64,000 nt of DNA, from assembly GCF_900111895.1 (NCBI RefSeq), contig NZ_FOKB01000008.1:186001-250000 (forward strand), given 5' to 3'. The stretch comes from Pseudomonas simiae (GTDB lineage Bacteria > Pseudomonadota > Gammaproteobacteria > Pseudomonadales > Pseudomonadaceae). The position numbers and the translations under genes are program-made. Shown one piece after another: positions 61,604 through 64,000 of the stretch. A model generated the notes under the pieces. The model had not been told where the DNA came from. It saw only the letters and a list, made by a program, of their open reading frames with translations, and searched no databases. Positions within the stretch are counted from its first letter, which is position 1. Every line of letters begins with the position of its first letter.

Positions 61604-62785
61604 TTACAGCTCTACAACAACCGCCTTCGAAGCACGGGTCGCCTTCGCTCGAGCCGCTTCAATCGACTCATCCCGCGCCAACGCTACACCCATCCGACGC
61701 TGCCCATTCACTTCCGGTTTGCCAAACAGACGCAACGCCGTGTCCGGCTCGCTCAGCGCAGCGCCCAGGTTGGCGAACGCCGTCTGGGTCGACTGCCCTT
61801 CCACCAGGATCACCGCCGAGGCCGACGGCCCGAACTGACGGATCAACGGGATCGGCAAGCCCAGGATGGCGCGCGCGTGCAGCGCAAACTGCGACAGGTC
61901 CTGAGAAATCAAGGTCACCAAACCGGTGTCATGCGGACGCGGCGAAACTTCGCTGAACCACACCTGATCACCCTTGATGAACAACTCCACACCAAACAGG
62001 CCACGACCACCCAGGGCCTCGGTCACGGCTTTGGCAACGCGCTCGGATTCTGCCAGGGCAATCGGGCTCATGGCTTGCGGCTGCCAGGATTCCTGATAGT
62101 CGCCCTTCTCCTGACGGTGACCCACCGGCGCACAGAACGTGGTGCCGCCGATGTGGCGCACGGTCAGCAGGGTGATTTCGTAGTCGAAGTCGATAAAGCC
62201 TTCGATGATCACGCGGCCTTTACCGGCACGGCCACCTTCCTGGGCGTAATCCCAGGCTTTCTGCACGTCGTCGGGGCTGCGCAGCAGGCTCTGGCCCTTG
62301 CCCGACGAACTCATCACCGGCTTGACCACGCACGGGAAGCCCAGGTCCTGGACGGCCTTGCTGTAATCTTCGAAGGTATCGGCGAAGTGGTACGGCGAGG
62401 TCGGCAGGTCCAGCTCTTCGGCGGCAAGACGGCGGATGCCTTCGCGGTTCATGGTCAGCGAGGTCGCGCGCGCGGTCGGAATCACAGTGAAGCCCTCGGC
62501 TTCCAGTTCCACCAGGGTGGCAGTGGCGATGGCTTCGATTTCCGGAACGATGAAATGCGGCTTCTCGGCCTCGATCACCGCACGCAGGGCGGCGCCGTCG
62601 AGCATGTTGATCACGTGGCTACGGTGCGCAACCTGCATGGCCGGCGCATTGGCGTAGCGATCCACAGCAATCACTTCAACGCCCAGGCGTTGCAGTTCGA
62701 TTACCACTTCCTTGCCCAGCTCACCGCAGCCACACAACAAAACGCGGGTCGCGGTTGGCGACAATGGAGTTCCGATTCGGGTCAT
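61604..62785 (-). CDS. purT: Formate-dependent GAR formyltransferase PurT
   Basis: This 393-residue ATP-grasp enzyme makes formylglycinamide ribonucleotide from GAR, formate and ATP in purine synthesis. It has VLLCGCGELGKEVVIELQRLG at the N terminus, ATP-grasp motifs PCVVKPVMSSSGKGQSLL and RVIIEGFIDFDYEITLLTVR, and metal-ligand VSPRPHDTGLVTLISQD. Length is that of E. coli PurT. No PurR-type site was seen in the upstream gap. Confidence 0.96.
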   Translation of the reverse strand: MTRIGTPLSPTATRVLLCGCGELGKEVVIELQRLGVEVIAVDRYANAPAMQVAHRSHVINMLDGAALRAVIEAEKPHFIVPEIEAIATATLVELEAEGFTVIPTARATSLTMNREGIRRLAAEELDLPTSPYHFADTFEDYSKAVQDLGFPCVVKPVMSSSGKGQSLLRSPDDVQKAWDYAQEGGRAGKGRVIIEGFIDFDYEITLLTVRHIGGTTFCAPVGHRQEKGDYQESWQPQAMSPIALAESERVAKAVTEALGGRGLFGVELFIKGDQVWFSEVSPRPHDTGLVTLISQDLSQFALHARAILGLPIPLIRQFGPSASAVILVEGQSTQTAFANLGAALSEPDTALRLFGKPEVNGQRRMGVALARDESIEAARAKATRASKAVVVEL

Positions 62786-62854
62786 CTCAGGTCCTCAGGG
62801 GAGCGGATCATTGGGAGAAAGGCCGGCATTTTACATGAACTGCAGGAATTGGCC

Positions 62855-63322
62855 TCAGTTGACGACGGCCCGCTTGCGGATACGCCAGGCCATGATCAGC
62901 CACACGACCGTGACCCCGGCGAACTTCGACACCAGCGCGGTGCCCGCCACTGCCGGCGTGAGCGCGCCGATCAGGCCGAAGAAGATAAAGGTGTCGAGGG
63001 GAATGCTCAGCGCCGAACTTATCCACAGGCGATCGTGCAGCGGGCGTTTGGTGATGCTGAACACGAGCCAGTCGATGCACTCGGATACCGCAAACGCCGT
63101 GGCGCTGGCCAGGGCGATGGCCGGGTCGGACGTGACATACGACAGCACCAACGCCGCCAGCATGGCGATGATCGCTCCGTGACCGAAGCGGGTTTGCACC
63201 ATGTCGCGCAGGATGAAGACCAGGCCACCCCAGGCCGACCAGATGACGTCCAGGTGCGGGGCGGTGGAAAAGGCAAAGTTGATCAGCACGACGCTGCTGA
63301 TGTAGGCGATCAGGAAGAGCAT
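62855..63322 (-). CDS. VUT-family membrane protein (YhhQ-like)
   Basis: This 155-residue protein has about five membrane segments starting MLFLIAYISSVVLINFAFS and contains SATAFAVSECIDWLVFSITKRPLHDR and SSALSIPLDTFIFFGLIG, the pattern of the VUT/YhhQ family (DUF165), some members of which carry queuosine precursors. It is shorter than E. coli YhhQ (about 220). No preQ1 riboswitch or queuosine gene was seen nearby, so the substrate is uncertain. It is upstream of purT on the same strand, 69 bases apart. Confidence 0.82.
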   Translation of the reverse strand: MLFLIAYISSVVLINFAFSTAPHLDVIWSAWGGLVFILRDMVQTRFGHGAIIAMLAALVLSYVTSDPAIALASATAFAVSECIDWLVFSITKRPLHDRLWISSALSIPLDTFIFFGLIGALTPAVAGTALVSKFAGVTVVWLIMAWRIRKRAVVN

Positions 63323-63388
63323 GGGGCGAGGGACCTGTGAACAAGGGCCACAGGTTACTTCACATTCAGAAATATGTCGTCTGGGAGG

Positions 63389-63463
63389 GCCTCATCGCAG
63401 GCAAGCCGGCTCCCACATTTTGAATGCATTCATGTGGGAGCTGGCTTGCCTGCAATAGCGGTC
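63389..63463. repeat. REP doublet, compact form
   Basis: Arms CTCATCGCAGGCAAGCCGGCTCCCACA and TGTGGGAGCTGGCTTGCCTGCAATAG are inverted with three mismatches, around a short loop TTTTGAATGCATTCA that is itself palindromic (TGAATGCATTCA). It lies between the VUT-family and DUF1289 genes, touching the DUF1289 stop codon. Confidence 0.85.
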
Positions 63464-63677
63464 TATCCGCCGCCAGTTTTCCCGGAAGCCATAAACACCA
63501 ACCCACTCGCCACCGCCCGCTCATGGCACAACCCCAACACGACCCGGCGCTCGGCGTTATCCATGCGGCTCCAGCGCGTAATTTCATCCACGGTACGCTG
63601 GCAGCCGGTGCAAATATCGTCATCGTCCAACGCGCAGATACTCACGCACGGCGAGGCGACGGGGCGTTCAATCGGGT

Positions 63678-63681
<4 letters not shown>
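63463..63681 (-). CDS. DUF1289 small Cys-rich protein
   Basis: This 72-residue protein has four Cys in the DUF1289 pattern: SPCVSICALDDDDICTGCQRT, plus a later LGLCHERA, suggesting a metal or iron-sulfur site. It contains VDEITRWSRMDNAERR, also family-typical. The ATG overlaps the stop of the upstream carbonic anhydrase-like gene by four bases (ATGA), so the two are translationally coupled. Function unknown. Confidence 0.88.

Positions 63682-64000
<319 letters not shown>

Noticed and set aside
62855..63388. preQ1 riboswitch upstream of the VUT-family gene
   Set aside because: No pseudoknot-like C-rich/A-rich pattern was found in the 66 bases before the start, which end in the REP doublet.

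Overview
The window is chromosomal DNA of a fluorescent Pseudomonas, most likely from the P. fluorescens group. The evidence is the high GC with typical pseudomonad codon use, Entner-Doudoroff genes ordered gtrS-gltR-glk-edd/gap-1, a colRS-methyltransferase-inaA locus, groESL-fxsA-hugZ synteny, and at least 13 paired inverted REP elements between genes. No prophage, insertion sequence, integron, CRISPR array or plasmid function was seen. Nearly all of it is core genome, densely packed, with about 58 protein genes and two tRNA genes.

Region by region. Positions 1-6620 hold the end of an AraC-type regulator and the glucose-catabolism block: sensor kinase GtrS, regulator GltR, glucokinase and 6-phosphogluconate dehydratase on the minus strand, divergent from gap-1, with two HexR-type operators in the shared promoter. 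Positions 6760-11810 form a haem-sensing and uptake locus (Fur box, ECF sigma factor, FecR-type anti-sigma factor, STN-containing TonB-dependent receptor, haem oxygenase). Positions 11970-15350 hold a DUF454 membrane protein, a chemoreceptor and a nitroreductase. Positions 15488-19111 hold a three-gene envelope cluster (di-haem DUF1111 lipoprotein, imelysin-like lipoprotein, Tat-type DUF1513 protein) of unknown function, followed by a MexVW-type RND pump. Positions 23550-27322 are the ColRS outer-membrane homeostasis locus with its methyltransferase and LPS-kinase-like target genes. Positions 27684-34404 run groEL, groES, fxsA, hugZ, a DUF481 protein, an alkyltransferase-like protein and ampG.

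Positions 34589-39150 hold proS, a lipoprotein, the SOS polymerase gene dinB with a LexA box, and two tandem initiator tRNA genes. Positions 39385-48422 hold an mprF/virJ pair for aminoacyl-phosphatidylglycerol synthesis and probable hydrolysis, recJ, yaeQ, a CoA transferase, a secreted solute-binding-like protein and a DUF3509 protein. Positions 48655-57546 carry thrC-hom-dsbC-xerD, a thioesterase, the rpsP-rimM-trmD-rplS operon and ffh. Positions 57767-64000 carry a CcsA-like protein, a CBS-domain transporter, an MHS-family symporter, purT, a VUT-family membrane protein, a DUF1289 protein and a gamma carbonic anhydrase-like gene cut by the window edge.

I found no clearly new system. The least explained items are the di-haem/imelysin/DUF1513 cluster, whose imelysin lacks the family's His motif, the REP doublets, two pairs of which look like copies of a whole unit, and a small membrane protein translationally coupled to inaA. 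Regulatory sites (Fur, HexR, LexA, ColR, sigma-32) were found by eye against consensus sequences recalled from the literature and are predictions.
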